NCBI GenBank assembly: GCA_015056565.1
Contig: SVGB01000007.1
Span: forward strand, 1 to 64,000
Origin: Butyrivibrio sp.
GTDB lineage: Bacteria > Bacillota > Clostridia > Lachnospirales > Lachnospiraceae
Reading direction: 5' to 3'
Length of the DNA: 64,000 nt
Each line of letters opens with the position of its first letter. Position 1 is the first letter of the stretch. The position numbers and the translations under genes are program-made. Below, one piece after another: positions 43,222-52,501 of this stretch. Under the pieces are notes generated by a model, which did no database searches, was not told the origin of the DNA, and saw only the letters and a list, made by a program, of their open reading frames with translations.

Positions 43222-44281
43222 AAGACCAGAAAGAATTAAAACCGGTGATACTATAGGTATAACTGCTCCATCTTTTGGAGCTTTCATAGAACCTTACAGC
43301 CTTCTTATCGATATCGCTGAAGACAATCTAAGAGACAGAGGTTACAGGATATTAGAGGGCAAGACAGCAAGACTTGGAGACGGAATAGGGATCAGCACTG
43401 ATCCAAAGGTCTGCGGTGCAGAGCTGATGGACTTTTACAAAAGAGATGATATCGACGCCATTATTTCTGCAGGCGGCGGAGAGCTCATGAATGAGACCAT
43501 AACTTATGTGGACTTTGACGAGCTTAAAAACTACAAGCCCAAATGGTATGTTGGATATTCAGATAACACGAACTTCATCTTTCCACTTGTGACTATCACA
43601 GGAGTACAGGGGATTTATGGGCCATGTATTAATGGCTATGCCAAGGTTTGGGAAGATACTGAAAATGATACTTTTGCTATTTTAGAGGGGACTAAAAGCT
43701 CTTTTAAGGGCTACGATATGTTTGTGGAGCCCTCAAAGGAAGAGAAAACTGAAATAGAAGAGTATACAACTGAGTATCTTAAGGCTCCCTATGCTCTTAA
43801 TGCTAAGAGACAGCTGGTATCATATGTTCATGATGGAAAAAAGCTCATACCTGCAAATGGAGCTGAAATTAAGATGAAGGGTGTTCTTCTTGGGGGCTGT
43901 CTTGATGTTCTTTCTAATCTTGTGGGAACACGCTTTGACAGGATGAAAGAGTTTGTGAAAAATAACCCTGAGATCATCTGGGTTTTGGAAGCCTGCGACC
44001 TTAATCCGATGTTCATAAGAAGGTCGATCTGGAATCTTAGGGAAGCTGGCTGGTTTGATACGGCATCTGGTTTTGTGATCGGAAGACCAAGAGCCTCCTG
44101 GAAAGAAGCAATAATGGGAGCAGATCAGTACAACGCTGTTACAGATGTTGTAGCTAATCTTGGAGTTCCGGTCGTAATGGATGCAGAGATCGGGCACATA
44201 GATCCTATGCTTCCAGTTATCATGGGTGCTCAGGCAGAAGTGAATGCTAAGGGTAATGATTTTTCGTTTTCCTATAGCTAA
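43214..44281 (+). CDS. LD-carboxypeptidase / MccF-like S66 serine peptidase
   Basis: The S66 family cleaves L,D-peptide bonds in recycled murein peptides (LdcA) or inactivates microcin-type nucleotides (MccF). The nucleophile is S116 in GYSDNTNF. The second catalytic region, WVLEACDLNP, has the acidic residue, and GHIDPMLPVIMGAQAEV near the C-terminus supplies the His. The tight GITAPSFGAF N-terminus is typical. It is cytosolic, with 355 residues from ATG 43214, chosen over ATG 43202 because GAGG lies at 43204-43207. It is coupled to the aldolase-like gene. The longer MccF-like sequence pattern (EYLKAPYALNAKRQ insert) leaves both roles open. Confidence 0.85.
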   Translation: MIKRPERIKTGDTIGITAPSFGAFIEPYSLLIDIAEDNLRDRGYRILEGKTARLGDGIGISTDPKVCGAELMDFYKRDDIDAIISAGGGELMNETITYVDFDELKNYKPKWYVGYSDNTNFIFPLVTITGVQGIYGPCINGYAKVWEDTENDTFAILEGTKSSFKGYDMFVEPSKEEKTEIEEYTTEYLKAPYALNAKRQLVSYVHDGKKLIPANGAEIKMKGVLLGGCLDVLSNLVGTRFDRMKEFVKNNPEIIWVLEACDLNPMFIRRSIWNLREAGWFDTASGFVIGRPRASWKEAIMGADQYNAVTDVVANLGVPVVMDAEIGHIDPMLPVIMGAQAEVNAKGNDFSFSYS

Positions 44282-44348
44282 GGTGAAAACAAATTGCTGG
44301 TTCACATATTTTAACAAAAAATTAAGTGCAATTGCGTTAATGATTGTA

Positions 44349-44354
44349 TATAAT
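44349..44354 (+). promoter_or_regulatory. Putative -10 of the small secreted protein gene
   Basis: TATAAT at 44349-44354, about 40 bases before the start at 44393. No fitting -35 is visible, so confidence is low. Confidence 0.4.
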
Positions 44355-44392
44355 AAAGTTGTTTATGAATATACATTATGGAGGGCACTCTA

Positions 44393-45076
44393 ATGAAAAA
44401 TAAAATTGCTTTAGGACTAATTCTTACCATGCTCTTTGCACTGGCAGCACCTGCCACAGAGGTATATGCTTCAAGTGCAATACCTGACTACTTTGATTTT
44501 GGTGCGCTTACAATGTCAATACCAGCTGGCGGATCACAGAAAATGTGGCTTAGAGCTAATTATGACTACACTTACTATATTGAAGGCGCAACCAGCAATG
44601 CTACTTATCTTGAAACCGACTTTAAGAGCGGCTCAAAGGATGTAGTATTCCATATTGGTCCAGATGAGCAGTCAGGAAATGTATTTTTCCATTTCTATGT
44701 AAACGACGAAAAGGTTCAGAACGATGATCTGCATGATGAGATTGAGATCTATGTAAAGAACAGACAGCAGGTATTTCCAAGCATTCCTGCTCCTATCGCC
44801 AAAGGCAAGACTGGTACTTTAGTTCAGGAAAACAAGGTATCAATGCTCTACAATGACAAGGGCGTAGCAATGGCTTCATTCTCACTTACATATGGAAAGG
44901 GAAGCATGGCTACATTTGGACTTAAGGGAATTGAAGAGAACGGTTCAAAGTATTTTTCAATCCTTACTGGATATGACAATGCAACACCTCTTATTTCAGG
45001 AACCGACAAGGAAGTTATGATAGCCAACGGATATGCTGGAGTAGTAGTAAATGGAAAATTTGTAAACTGGCCATAA
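44393..45076 (+). CDS. Small secreted protein of unknown function
   Basis: The 227-residue product has a clear signal peptide (MKNKIALGLILTMLFALAAP) with probable cleavage after VYA (about residue 27). The mature part is beta-rich and acidic, with tyrosines and glycines, no cysteines and no membrane segment, so it should be released or loosely wall-bound. I recognise no domain. The frame extends to ATG 44378, but GGAGGG at 44380-44385 and ATG 44393, seven bases later, decide the start. It is a single-gene unit between a promoter-like TATAAT and a strong bidirectional terminator. Confidence 0.75.
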   Translation: MKNKIALGLILTMLFALAAPATEVYASSAIPDYFDFGALTMSIPAGGSQKMWLRANYDYTYYIEGATSNATYLETDFKSGSKDVVFHIGPDEQSGNVFFHFYVNDEKVQNDDLHDEIEIYVKNRQQVFPSIPAPIAKGKTGTLVQENKVSMLYNDKGVAMASFSLTYGKGSMATFGLKGIEENGSKYFSILTGYDNATPLISGTDKEVMIANGYAGVVVNGKFVNWP

Positions 45077-45087
45077 ATAAAGGCAAT

Positions 45088-45119
45088 AAAAAAGCAAGCA
45101 CCTTGGTGCTTGCTTTTTT
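45088..45119. terminator. Bidirectional terminator between secreted-protein gene and potD
   Basis: AAAAAAGCAAGCACC (45088-45102) and GGTGCTTGCTTTTTT (45105-45119) form a perfect 15-base stem. It serves both converging transcripts. Confidence 0.92.
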
Positions 45120-45123
45120 ATGC

Positions 45124-46188
45124 TTAATTAGCAGATTTAACTTTCATCCATGCATCGTTGTAGAGCTTGTCGCCGCTGTCTCCAAGATACTTGAAGGCTT
45201 CAAGCTTCATAGAAGAAAGATCAGGGAAGGCTACCTTGGAACCCTTTATATCTTCGTCTTCAATGTTGTTCTGAGCTTCAATGTTTGGTGTAGAGTAGGT
45301 GATGTATTCAAAATTCTTAAGGGCGATATCACCTCTGCACATGAAATCGATCCATTTTTCTGCGTTTGATACGTTTTTGGATCCCTTTGTTATTACCCAG
45401 GAATCGATCCAGATATTGGAGCCTTCATCAGGAACAACATACTCAAGATCTCTGTTTTCTCTTACTGTATATATTGCTTCTCCGGAATAGATAACTCCAA
45501 GAGCAGCTTCTCCGCCGATCATCTTGTCCCTTACCTGATCGATGACATAGGCCTGAACAAGTGGCTTCTGTGCTATAAGATCTTCAGTCGCCTTCTCAAT
45601 CTCTGCTGGATTTGTGGAATTGAGAGAGTAGCCGTTTTTAATAAGTGCTACCATGTAGGCATCTCTTACTGAATCCTGCATGAGGATCTGTCCGCTGTAT
45701 TTAGGATCCCAGAGGATATCCCAGCTGTTTACAGGATCAGTGACCATTGTCTTATTGTAGAGGATACCAACTGTTCCCCAGCAATATGGAACTGAATATC
45801 TGTTACCTGGATCAAATACTTCTGAATTCTTAAAATATTCATCGCCGATGTTCTTGGCGTTTGGAATATTTGTAAAATTAAGAGGCTGGATCATATCTTT
45901 TTCAATGAGCTTTTGTATCATGTAATCTGATGGACAGATAACATCGTAAGCAGAAGTGTCCTGGGCAAGCTTGGCAAACATGATCTCATTTGTCTCAAAC
46001 ATGTCGTAGACAACATCGATGCCTGTCTCTTCCTCAAACTGTTCGATCACATCTTCGTCAATGTATTCGCCCCAGTTATATACATAGAGTTTTCCATTGC
46101 TGCTCTGGCCAGATGAACTGCCACAGGCTGATAAGCATCCGATCAGCATAGCTGATACAAGTGCCACTGATAATAGTCTCTTTTTCAT
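45124..46188 (-). CDS. potD: Spermidine/putrescine-binding lipoprotein
   Basis: PotD captures polyamines outside the membrane and delivers them to the PotBC channel. The 354-residue protein has a lipoprotein signal with lipobox LSAC, then the family start LYVYNWGEYID (about 34-44). Conserved positions for polyamine binding such as YNWGEY, SDYMIQKL and WID with aromatic residues are visible. It is last in the minus-strand potABCD operon, eight bases after potC, with AAAGAGG just upstream of the ATG. Polyamine specificity rests on the family and operon; related iron or other cation binders are less likely. Confidence 0.9.
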   Translation of the reverse strand: MKKRLLSVALVSAMLIGCLSACGSSSGQSSNGKLYVYNWGEYIDEDVIEQFEEETGIDVVYDMFETNEIMFAKLAQDTSAYDVICPSDYMIQKLIEKDMIQPLNFTNIPNAKNIGDEYFKNSEVFDPGNRYSVPYCWGTVGILYNKTMVTDPVNSWDILWDPKYSGQILMQDSVRDAYMVALIKNGYSLNSTNPAEIEKATEDLIAQKPLVQAYVIDQVRDKMIGGEAALGVIYSGEAIYTVRENRDLEYVVPDEGSNIWIDSWVITKGSKNVSNAEKWIDFMCRGDIALKNFEYITYSTPNIEAQNNIEDEDIKGSKVAFPDLSSMKLEAFKYLGDSGDKLYNDAWMKVKSAN

Positions 46189-46196
46189 AATCCTCT

Positions 46197-46973
46197 TTAT
46201 TTCTCCTTGGTTTTATTATTTGGTGATCTGTAAATGATCATCAAAAGAGATAACACAGCTATAAATATTATAGCAGAAAGTGCGTAGATTTCAGGCTGAA
46301 TTCCTCTTTTTACCTCATTGTAGATAAGTGTTGATAATGTTTCAAAACCTGAGCCCTTGGTAAAGTAGGTGATGATAAAGTCGTCCAGGGACATGGTAAA
46401 TGCCATTAGCGCACCTGATACAACACCTGGCATGATCTCTGGAAACATGGTCTTTCTGAAAGCGTAAAAAGGTGTTGCTCCAAGGTCCAGGGCTGCTTCA
46501 TACACATAGAAGTTAAGGCTCTTTACTCTTGGCATCACACTTAGCATTACAAAGGGAATGTTGAATGTGATGTGTGCAAGAAGGATAGTAGTAAAGCCAG
46601 CACCGATGTGAAGAAATCTAAACAGCAGCATCAGCGAGATACCGGTAACAATATCTGCGTTGATCATAGGTATGTTGGTGATACCCATGACTACGGAGCG
46701 GAGCTTGGAATTTAGCCCGATCATAGCTATGCAGGTTATAGTACCTATTATTGTTGAAAAAATAGTTGCCAGTATAGCGATGGACAGCGTGTTTACCAAC
46801 GCGCTTGCAACTGCCTGGTCGGAAAAGAGCCTTGTGTACCACTTAAATGTAAAGCCTCCCCATTTAGCTCTTGATTTGCTTGAGTTAAATGAAAGGATGA
46901 TAAGTGTAACGATTGGTGCGTACATGAAGATAAGGATAATGGAAAGGTATATCTTTTCGAATGCTTTTTTCAT
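46197..46973 (-). CDS. potC: Spermidine/putrescine ABC transporter permease
   Basis: This is the PotC-type membrane subunit, 258 residues with six predicted helices and the EAA motif YEAALDLGATPFYAFRKTMFPEI (about 158-180) for docking PotA. The ATG at 46973 has AAGGAGG nine bases upstream, inside the end of potB, and the two genes share one base. It forms the channel with PotB. Confidence 0.92.
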   Translation of the reverse strand: MKKAFEKIYLSIILIFMYAPIVTLIILSFNSSKSRAKWGGFTFKWYTRLFSDQAVASALVNTLSIAILATIFSTIIGTITCIAMIGLNSKLRSVVMGITNIPMINADIVTGISLMLLFRFLHIGAGFTTILLAHITFNIPFVMLSVMPRVKSLNFYVYEAALDLGATPFYAFRKTMFPEIMPGVVSGALMAFTMSLDDFIITYFTKGSGFETLSTLIYNEVKRGIQPEIYALSAIIFIAVLSLLMIIYRSPNNKTKEK

Positions 46974-47800
46974 CAGAGTATACCTCCTTCCTTATCAGAA
47001 AGGCTCTCAATGATCATATTAAGAAGAATGAATATCATAAGAACAATTGATAATCCGCTTCCTAAATGCCAGTCATAAACCTGGGTAAACTGCTGCTCAA
47101 TTATATTACCAATAAGAAGAATCTTGGATCCGCCAAGCATTGTAGAAATAGCAAAGGTTGTCAGTGCAGGAATAAACACCATGGTTATACCGCTTATGAT
47201 ACCGGGAACAGACAAAGGAAGAATGATCCTTAGGAATGTCTGAACCGGACCTGCGCCAAGATCTCTTGCTGCATTTATGATATTGTCATCGATCCTGGAT
47301 AGTGAGTTGTAGATCGGCAGTATCATAAAGGGCAGGAAGTTATAAACCATACCAAGTACTATGGCACCTGATGTATTGATGATGTTTATAGTAGGAAGGT
47401 GCAAAAATTCAAGCACCGTGTTTATAACACCTTTTCCTTCAAGAAGGGTCATCCATGTAAGGGTTCTTAAAAGGAAGTTCATCCACATAGGAAGAATGAA
47501 CAAAGTTACAAGATAAGTGTTTCTTGTAAGCTTCATGGATGCAAGGATCATTCCAAGCGGGTAGGCAAGTAAAAAACAGATGACAGTACTAATAAAGGCA
47601 AGAGCAATAGAGCGGTAGAGTGCCTTTAAGTAACCTGATTCTGAAATCCTTGCAATATTGTTAAAAGTAAAAGCGCCGCTATTATCTGTAACACCATAAT
47701 AGATTACCATGGCAAGTGGAACTACAATAAAGATCACAGCCCAGGCAAGATATGGTGAAGCCATAAGGTATGCGCTTTTCCAGCTTTTAAATAGTTTCAC
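46973..47800 (-). CDS. potB: Spermidine/putrescine ABC transporter permease
   Basis: The PotB-type subunit (275 residues) has six helices and an EAA loop with [21 protein letters not shown] (about 173-193). The start codon is GTG at 47800 (minus strand), six bases after GAGGAGG. This places the start 14 bases inside the end of potA, as expected for coupled translation in the polyamine importer operon. Confidence 0.92.
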   Translation of the reverse strand: MKLFKSWKSAYLMASPYLAWAVIFIVVPLAMVIYYGVTDNSGAFTFNNIARISESGYLKALYRSIALAFISTVICFLLAYPLGMILASMKLTRNTYLVTLFILPMWMNFLLRTLTWMTLLEGKGVINTVLEFLHLPTINIINTSGAIVLGMVYNFLPFMILPIYNSLSRIDDNIINAARDLGAGPVQTFLRIILPLSVPGIISGITMVFIPALTTFAISTMLGGSKILLIGNIIEQQFTQVYDWHLGSGLSIVLMIFILLNMIIESLSDKEGGIL

Positions 47801-48860
47801 TTATTGCCTCCTCGTCCTCTGAAACAGGAACATTCATGATCTGAATATTAAATGGATCTACCTTGATGCCGACATTTGTTCCAACTTCTGAGAGTTTGGT
47901 GGAGTGTACAAGCCATTCATAGCCACAGGCTTCAACATCCATCTCGTAGTGAACCCCCTTAAAGGTAAGGCCTGTTACTACACCTGTGATAGTGCCTTCT
48001 GATGGAGCAACAAGTTCAACGTCCTCAGGTCTTATGACAACGTCAACAGGCTTGTTCTCACCAAAGCCCTTATCTACGCAGGCAAATTTGGTGCCGAGAA
48101 TATCAACAAGCTCATCCCTTATCATGGTTGCTCTTATGATATTGCTGTCTCCGATAAAATCAGCAACAAAGGCGTTTTCAGGCTCGTTGTATATGGTCTC
48201 AGGAGAACCTTCCTGCTGAATGTAGCCCTGATTCATAACTACGATGTGATCAGACATGGTAAGAGCTTCCTCCTGATCATGGGTTACGTAGATGAAAGTG
48301 ATGCCAAGCTCTTCCTTTAGCCTCTTAAGTTCGTACTGCATATCCTGACGCATCTTAAGATCCAGTGCACCTAAGGGCTCATCCAGCAAAAGAACTTTTG
48401 GCTCGTTTACAATTGCCCTTGCGATGGCGATACGCTGCTGCTGACCGCCAGATAAAGAGTCGGGCATACGGTTTTCAAAGCCTTCAAGGTTCACCAGTTT
48501 AAGAGCGTATTTGATCTTGTCTTTGATATAGCTGTCAGACTTGTTTTTTATCTTAAGGCCAAAGGCGATATTTTCAGCGATACTCATATGGGTAAAAAGT
48601 GCGTACTTCTGAAAAACAGTGTTGAGCTGTCTCTTGTTTGGTGCAAGAGAAGTTATGTCCTGCCCATCAAAAACAACCCTTCCCTGGTCAGGCTTCTCAA
48701 AACCGCCTATTATCCTGAGAGTTGTGGTCTTGCCACATCCGGAAGGTCCAAGAAGTGTCACAAAAGAGTTCTCGTAAATATCAAGGTTAAGGTCATCTAA
48801 AATAAGCTGACCATCATAGGATTTTGAGATATGCTCAAGTGTTATAAGGCTTTTACCCAT
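47787..48860 (-). CDS. potA: Spermidine/putrescine ABC transporter ATPase
   Basis: PotA is the cytosolic ATPase that powers polyamine import. Present are Walker [11 protein letters not shown] (about 37-46), signature LSGGQQQR (about 136-143), Walker [13 protein letters not shown] (about 156-167) and the switch His in [11 protein letters not shown]-terminal TOBE regulatory domain (about 265-345) includes [10 protein letters not shown]. Length, 357, matches the family. It is first in the operon, with AGGAG 11 bases before ATG 48860 and a promoter with a consensus TTGACA upstream. Confidence 0.94.
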   Translation of the reverse strand: MGKSLITLEHISKSYDGQLILDDLNLDIYENSFVTLLGPSGCGKTTTLRIIGGFEKPDQGRVVFDGQDITSLAPNKRQLNTVFQKYALFTHMSIAENIAFGLKIKNKSDSYIKDKIKYALKLVNLEGFENRMPDSLSGGQQQRIAIARAIVNEPKVLLLDEPLGALDLKMRQDMQYELKRLKEELGITFIYVTHDQEEALTMSDHIVVMNQGYIQQEGSPETIYNEPENAFVADFIGDSNIIRATMIRDELVDILGTKFACVDKGFGENKPVDVVIRPEDVELVAPSEGTITGVVTGLTFKGVHYEMDVEACGYEWLVHSTKLSEVGTNVGIKVDPFNIQIMNVPVSEDEEAISETI

Positions 48861-48906
48861 TATTCTGTCTTCTCCTATTATTAATAAAAATATAGCAATC
48901 TTCTTT

Positions 48907-48934
48907 ATTTTATATGAGCCTACAACTGTGTCAA
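48907..48934 (-). promoter_or_regulatory. Promoter of potABCD
   Basis: On the minus strand TTGACA (48929-48934), a 16-base spacer and TAAAAT (48907-48912). It is back to back with the promoter of the lactonase gene. Confidence 0.65.
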
Positions 48935-48951
48935 TTACTTTTTTTGATATA

Positions 48952-48980
48952 TTTAAAGTTTGTTTTAGTTGTGATAGAAT
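48952..48980 (+). promoter_or_regulatory. Promoter of the lactonase-family gene
   Basis: TTTAAA (48952-48957), 17 bases, TAGAAT (48975-48980), with TG at 48972-48973 as extended -10. Confidence 0.6.
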
Positions 48981-49027
48981 GTGGTAAATAAGCGATTTTC
49001 AAAATGGCTCTTTAGGAGGATAGGAAG

Positions 49028-50095
49028 GTGGCTGCAAAAGATAAGTATGTAGCATATGTGTCCAGCTATACATCAGGGCTTGGAACTAAATACGGAATCA
49101 GAATCTATGATGTTGATCTTAAGAATGGAAGACTTACCGAGAAACAGAAAGTAGAGATCACCAATTCTTCTTATATCGGAATATCACACAGTGGAAAAAC
49201 TCTGTATTCTATCACTGACGATGGAGTAGAGTCATACAAGATCTTAAAGGACGGCAGTCTTGAGTTCTTAAATGAAGCTTCCATCAATGGCATGAGAGGC
49301 TGCTACGTAAACGAGACTCAGGACGACAGATACCTTGTGACTGCAGGATATCACGATGGCAAGGTGACAATCCTTAATCTTAACAAGGACGGAAGCATCG
49401 GTGACATAACTGATGAAAGATATCACAAGGGCCTTGGTACTGCAGCAGGACGTAACCACGTTCCTCATGTACAGTGCGTCAAGGTATCCAAGGACAACAA
49501 GTATCTTCTTGCAGCAGATCTTGGAATGGACAGGATCAATATCTACGCTCTTGATATGGAGACTGGTAAGATCAAGGATGCAGACGTTATTCACTGCGAC
49601 CAGGAGTCTTCTCCAAGACATATGCAGTTTTCCAAGGAAGGTAAGTTCTTGTATGTATGTCTTGAGCAGAAGTGTGCTATAGATGTCTACGAGTATCATG
49701 AAGATGACAATGGCATGCCTGAGTTTAATAAGATTCAGGAGGTCAGCAACTCAGATGAGTCTGATTCAATCGGTGTTGCATGTAGTGCTCTTTCTTTCTC
49801 TGAAGATTACAACTATCTTGTAAGTTCAACAGCAGGAGAGAACAATGCCATCGTGTACAAGGTTGATAAGCAGACAGGTCTTTTAACCAAAAAGATCCAG
49901 CTGCCTGTAGCGGGAGAGTATCCTAAGGATGTTGCTCTTTTCCCTGACAACAAGCACCTGGTATCTTTAAACCATGAATCTGATTCGCTTACTTTCTTTA
50001 CAGTGGATATGGACGCTGGAACAATGGTAATGAATGGGCCTGAACTTCCAATATCCAGACCCAATTGCATCGTATTCCATAAGCTTGAGGGTTAA
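49028..50095 (+). CDS. Lactonase-family seven-bladed beta-propeller (6-phosphogluconolactonase type)
   Basis: The 355-residue cytosolic protein has repeated blade segments such as GIRIYDVDLKNGRLTE, SRNHVPHVQCVKVSKDNKYL and SPRHMQFSKEGKFLYV, the pattern of the bacterial lactonase family whose characterised member hydrolyses 6-phosphogluconolactone. The typical YVSSYT N-terminus is present. The start is GTG at 49028, seven bases after GGAGGA at 49015-49020. Related carboxymuconate cyclases share the fold, so the substrate is not certain, and no other pentose-phosphate gene is adjacent. Its stop overlaps the aroC stop on the other strand by three bases. Confidence 0.82.
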   Translation: MAAKDKYVAYVSSYTSGLGTKYGIRIYDVDLKNGRLTEKQKVEITNSSYIGISHSGKTLYSITDDGVESYKILKDGSLEFLNEASINGMRGCYVNETQDDRYLVTAGYHDGKVTILNLNKDGSIGDITDERYHKGLGTAAGRNHVPHVQCVKVSKDNKYLLAADLGMDRINIYALDMETGKIKDADVIHCDQESSPRHMQFSKEGKFLYVCLEQKCAIDVYEYHEDDNGMPEFNKIQEVSNSDESDSIGVACSALSFSEDYNYLVSSTAGENNAIVYKVDKQTGLLTKKIQLPVAGEYPKDVALFPDNKHLVSLNHESDSLTFFTVDMDAGTMVMNGPELPISRPNCIVFHKLEG

Positions 50096-51195
50096 GACTT
50101 TTTGTAAAAAGAGATTATGCTTTCGGCTCTGGATGTCATATTGGACATCATAAGGTCGAGAAGTGTGACAGCACACATTGATTCAACAACTACAACGGCT
50201 CTTGGTACAACTACAGGGTCGTGACGGCCTTTAATATTTATTGTAATGTTTTCCCCATCCTGATTTATTGTCTCCTGTGTGGAGGCAATACTCGGGGTGG
50301 GTTTTATATATGCCCTTAAAATGATCTCGCTTCCATCTGACATTCCGCCAAGGATTCCGCCGCTGTGGTTGGTCTTTTTGCTTATCTTTGATCCAATTGC
50401 CTCAAAGGCATCGTTGTTTTCTGAGCCGTAATAGGCTGCTACCTTGAAACCGTCGCCAATTTCAACGGCTTTTACAGCACCTATACTCATAACAGCCTGG
50501 GCAAGCCGGGCATCAAGTTTGTCAAAGACGGGCTCGCCAATTCCTGCCGGGACACCTTTTATCCTGCATTCAATGATTCCGCCAAGGGAGTCATTTTTTT
50601 TGCGGCATTCTTCAATCAGTTCCATGGCTTTTTTATCTGCTTCCAAATCAGGCATTGCTGTGGGAGTAGTAAGCCTTGCGGCGTAGTCTGTGTTTTTTGG
50701 ATCGATCTCGATATCACCTATAGACTTTGTGTATGCAATGACCTCAATACCCATTTTGCCAAGAAGTTTAGAACAAATAGCACCAGCAGCAACACGGCCT
50801 ATGGTTTCTCTGCCTGAGCTTCTTCCGCCTCCTCTGTAGTCCCTGAAGCCATACTTCATATCAAAACCATAATCAGCATGCCCTGGTCTGTAATATGACG
50901 CAATTTCCTTGTAGTCTGAGGATTTCTGAGACGTATTTTTGACCATCATTGAAATCGGAGTACCAGTGGTCTTTCCATCAAACACGCCAGACAGGATCTC
51001 AACAAGATCATCTTCCTTGCGGGATGTGGTGGCGTTTGAAGTGCCCGGTTTTCTTCTGTCTAAAAACTTTTGGATGTCTTCTTCTGTAAGCTCTAGCCCT
51101 GCAGGGAAACCATCTATTACACATCCAAGTGCCTTTCCATGGGATTCTCCCCAGGTAGATACGTTAATATTCTTGCCAAATACTGATCCTGCCAT
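50092..51195 (-). CDS. aroC: Chorismate synthase
   Basis: AroC converts EPSP to chorismate, the last step of the shikimate pathway, with reduced FMN as a non-consumed cofactor. Diagnostic motifs are [20 protein letters not shown] (about 14-33), the segment ending [14 protein letters not shown] (about 103-116), [20 protein letters not shown] (about 117-136) and the C-terminal [18 protein letters not shown]. Length 367 is standard. A GGGAG ribosome binding site precedes ATG 51195. No other aro gene is nearby. It converges with the lactonase gene with no terminator between. Confidence 0.97.
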   Translation of the reverse strand: MAGSVFGKNINVSTWGESHGKALGCVIDGFPAGLELTEEDIQKFLDRRKPGTSNATTSRKEDDLVEILSGVFDGKTTGTPISMMVKNTSQKSSDYKEIASYYRPGHADYGFDMKYGFRDYRGGGRSSGRETIGRVAAGAICSKLLGKMGIEVIAYTKSIGDIEIDPKNTDYAARLTTPTAMPDLEADKKAMELIEECRKKNDSLGGIIECRIKGVPAGIGEPVFDKLDARLAQAVMSIGAVKAVEIGDGFKVAAYYGSENNDAFEAIGSKISKKTNHSGGILGGMSDGSEIILRAYIKPTPSIASTQETINQDGENITINIKGRHDPVVVPRAVVVVESMCAVTLLDLMMSNMTSRAESIISFYKKS

Positions 51196-51291
51196 AATAC
51201 TCCCTTCATAAATAGCCTTATTATCTTACTTTTTGAATTGTAATATTATTTCCGAAAAAAAATAAGTAGTGAATTTTTTGTGAAAACGTAC

Positions 51292-51297
51292 TATAAT
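51292..51297 (+). promoter_or_regulatory. Putative -10 of the VanY-type peptidase gene
   Basis: TATAAT at 51292-51297, about 58 bases before the start at 51355. The -35 is unclear. Confidence 0.45.
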
Positions 51298-51354
51298 ACA
51301 GTAGTATTATTATAACTAGAGTTCTGGATATCAGAAATAGAGGGGATTTTTGAT

Positions 51355-52479
51355 ATGAATGCCAGTAACCTACAGATGAAACTTACCTTTAAAAGCAAGG
51401 TGATTTCTCAGGTAGAAAAATTTAATAGAAAGCATAAGGCTTTGTCTTTTCTTGGACTTGCTTATGCTGTTGTTGCAATAACAACATATAATTTTTTGTT
51501 CTATTTCTATAGAAATGGCAAGAGATTTACTGCACTTGCATGTATTTTGTTGTTCTTTGTATCCAGCAGCAGCTTTTCTTATCCTGCAATGTCGCTTAAT
51601 ATAAGCTTTGCTTCTGATAGCAGCGGTGAAAGTGATGATGTTCTTGGAACTTCAAGAGCTCTTTCAGATGAGACAGTAGCTGAATCAGATGCCGAGCTTG
51701 TTGCTGAGACGGTGGTTGATTCTTCAGTGATCGAACAGGAGAGCACAGATGTCAATCCGGATGTAGCTGAGATCGACAACATGGCTTCTCTTAATGAGAT
51801 CCTTGAGTCCACCGAACAGATAGATCCGGAAGCGCTTGCAGCTTATGGATATGTTTCTGACAACGAGGAAGAAAAGAGTGTAAATGAGGCCGAGGAAGAA
51901 TCCTTTAGCAGCGATGACTGGAAGATTGTTCTTGTAAACAAACAGCATCCGATTCCTGAGGATTACTCTTTTGAGCTTGGAACTATAAGCGGCAGCATGA
52001 GATGTGATGAGAGGATCATCACACCACTTCTTGACATGCTTAAGGGAGCAAGAGCTGATGGCGTTAATCTGATCGTTTGTTCACCTTACAGAGATATGGA
52101 CAGACAGACTATGCTTTTCTCAAATAAGGTAGGCAGATATATGGACGGAGGTTTGTCCTACATGGATGCTTACAATCTGGCTTCTCAGGCTGTAACTGTT
52201 CCCGGATCATCCGAGCATCAGATTGGTCTTGCGGTTGATATCATTACAGATGGATATTCATCGCTGGATGAAGGCTTTGGAGATACTGCAGCGGGCAAAT
52301 GGCTTGCAGCTAACAGCAGCAAGTATGGATTTATACTTCGTTATCCTGATGGAAAAGAGAACATCACCAGCATCGAGTATGAGCCATGGCACTTTAGATA
52401 TGTGGGTGTTGAGGCTGCTACTGTTATAACTGAGAACAATCTTTGTCTTGAAGAATTCTGGAATATTTACATAGATTAA
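51355..52479 (+). CDS. Membrane-anchored D-alanyl-D-alanine carboxypeptidase, VanY/M15B family
   Basis: The enzyme trims terminal D-Ala from peptidoglycan stem peptides outside the membrane. The 374-residue product has two hydrophobic segments near the N-terminus (about 33-52 and 60-82), an acidic linker (85-190) and the zinc peptidase domain (about 200-370). Zinc ligands are H288 and D295 in SEHQIGLAVD and H346 in EPWHFRYVG, with the SPYRDMDRQ segment upstream. All are intact. GAGGGG lies nine to ten bases before the ATG. No vanA-type genes are nearby, so this is ordinary wall metabolism. tgt follows 22 bases downstream. Confidence 0.9.
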   Translation: MNASNLQMKLTFKSKVISQVEKFNRKHKALSFLGLAYAVVAITTYNFLFYFYRNGKRFTALACILLFFVSSSSFSYPAMSLNISFASDSSGESDDVLGTSRALSDETVAESDAELVAETVVDSSVIEQESTDVNPDVAEIDNMASLNEILESTEQIDPEALAAYGYVSDNEEEKSVNEAEEESFSSDDWKIVLVNKQHPIPEDYSFELGTISGSMRCDERIITPLLDMLKGARADGVNLIVCSPYRDMDRQTMLFSNKVGRYMDGGLSYMDAYNLASQAVTVPGSSEHQIGLAVDIITDGYSSLDEGFGDTAAGKWLAANSSKYGFILRYPDGKENITSIEYEPWHFRYVGVEAATVITENNLCLEEFWNIYID

Positions 52480-52501
52480 ACAGAAACGGATTTATATTTT
52501 T

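Noticed and set aside
51355-52479. Vancomycin resistance locus because of the VanY-type enzyme.
   Set aside because: No ligase, dehydrogenase, VanX or VanRS genes nearby; ordinary wall carboxypeptidase.
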